From assembly GCA_018715365.1 (NCBI GenBank), contig DVLU01000026.1, forward strand, positions 1 through 32,736: 32,736 nucleotides of DNA. Reading direction: 5' to 3'. The stretch comes from Candidatus Ornithomonoglobus intestinigallinarum. GTDB lineage: Bacteria > Bacillota > Clostridia > UBA1381. The notes under the pieces were generated by a model, which did not search any database, was not told the origin of the DNA, and saw nothing but the letters and a program-made list of their open reading frames with translations. Of this stretch, positions 32,341 to 32,736 are shown piece after piece (position 1 is the stretch's first letter; the number at the start of each line of letters is the position of its first letter). The position numbers and the translations under genes were made by a program.

Positions 32341-32378
32341 AAAAACCGCCGTGCGGGCTTTCGCCGCACGGCGGTTTT
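32341..32378 (+). terminator. Intrinsic terminator of gapA
   Basis: CCGCCGTGCGG (32346-32356) pairs perfectly with CCGCACGGCGG (32364-32374) over a 7-base loop, flanked by A5 and TTTT. With an A-run on one side and a T-run on the other it can work in both directions. Confidence 0.9.
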
Positions 32379-32400
32379 GATTGTTTTATTCGGTGAAATC

Positions 32401-32598
32401 GGCGAACCGAGCGTGATTTTTCACGAAAGCGCAGGAGCGGCAGGTGACAAACAATATGTGCTGTTGATTTTAGATGCAGAACGGACGGGAAAACGGCAGC
32501 GCCGAAGGCGCAGGATCGTGAAAAGTTGGTAGCGACAGCGAGCCGTAGTGAGCGCGTTTACAAGCGAGCAGGCGAACCGAGCGTGACTTTTCACGAAA
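32401..32598 (+). repeat. Short direct and inverted repeats between gapA and tRNA-Ala
   Basis: A 28-base motif starting GGCGAACCGAGCGTGA occurs at 32401-32428 and 32571-32598 with one difference. CGTGAAAAGT at 32517-32526 is the inverse of ACTTTTCACG at 32586-32595, so this stretch can form a large hairpin. Several GCGAGC motifs lie inside. No gene is credible in 32379-32631. It looks like a dispersed intergenic repeat. Confidence 0.75.
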
Positions 32599-32631
32599 GA
32601 GGAGGAACGACGGAGCACGTGACTGATTTTT

Positions 32632-32671
32632 CTTGAAAAAGAAAAATCGGAACGGAGCATAGTCCGTTCCG
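32632..32671 (-). terminator. Intrinsic terminator of tRNA-Ala
   Basis: On the minus strand, just past the tRNA CCA end, a perfect 9-bp stem (arms CGGAACGGA and TCCGTTCCG, plus 32648-32656 and 32663-32671) is followed by ATTTTTC and more T. An adjacent GATTTTTC/GAAAAATC inverted repeat lies at 32625-32648. Confidence 0.85.
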
Positions 32672-32674
32672 ACG

Positions 32675-32736
32675 TGGTGGAGATAAGGGGATTCGAACCC
32701 CTGACCTCTTACATGCGAAGCAAGCGCTCTCCCAAC
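32675..32736 (-). tRNA. tRNA-Ala, anticodon CGC (5' end beyond the window)
   Basis: The minus strand reads the D-arm end GTTGGGAGAGC, an anticodon stem CTTGC/GTAAG with loop TTCGCAT (anticodon CGC, decoding GCG), a T-arm with GGTTCGAATCC, and acceptor end TCTCC-ACCA with CCA encoded. Sixty-two bases are present; about 14 at the 5' side are cut off by the window edge. A CGC isoacceptor fits the frequent GCG codons of this genome. Confidence 0.92.

Overview
This window looks like chromosomal DNA of a Gram-positive gut-type clostridium (Bacillota, class Clostridia). The evidence is strong AGGAGG-type ribosome binding sites, sigma-A style promoters, TTG and GTG starts, lipoprotein signal sequences, S-layer homology domains, and RpoB/RpoC of Firmicutes type. 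The core genes are moderately GC-rich, with many ATA, GCG and GAG/AAG codons. Two stretches (about 6.68-9.74 kb and 29.0-31.06 kb) are clearly more AT-rich and look acquired.

Layout. 1-6.6 kb: a MATE efflux pump, an NADP-type isocitrate dehydrogenase, a secreted GH26-like glycosidase with SLH anchor repeats, and a sodium:neurotransmitter-symporter family transporter. 6.68-9.74 kb: an accessory segment with a remnant of a type I restriction specificity gene (hsdS), an intact mef-type macrolide efflux gene without its usual partner msr(D), and a DDE transposase on the minus strand. 9.74-12.0 kb: a polar amino acid ABC transporter (permease, ATPase, binding lipoprotein). 12.1-15.3 kb: carB on the minus strand, without carA. 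15.5-20.7 kb: the phosphate regulon pstS-pstC-pstA-pstB-phoU plus a PhoB/PhoP-type response regulator, preceded by PhoP-box-like TTTACA repeats. 20.97-28.9 kb: rpoB-rpoC behind a consensus promoter and a roughly 190-nt leader, without the usual rplJ-rplL genes upstream. 31.3-32.3 kb: gapA. The window ends inside a tRNA-Ala(CGC) gene on the minus strand, which has its own terminator.

The most interesting region lies between rpoC and gapA. Two 78-bp near-identical direct repeats (28922-28999 and 31063-31140) bound a 2.1-kb AT-rich segment. Inside it is what looks like a complete, compact type I toxin-antitoxin locus. A 22-codon hydrophobic peptide gene lies on the minus strand with a consensus promoter, a good ribosome binding site and an intrinsic terminator. 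A roughly 100-nt structured RNA lies opposite, with its own consensus promoter and terminator, entirely inside the antisense of the peptide mRNA. The same segment carries two small secreted-protein genes, one with SH3-like repeats. The direct repeats and the antisense pair together suggest a stabilised cassette; that is inference.

Other points are an RpoB with an 83-residue tail in which 42 residues are acidic, unusual residues in its rifampicin region, a terminator-like hairpin between the icd promoter and start codon, and several short repeats in intergenic gaps. No rRNA or CRISPR array was seen.
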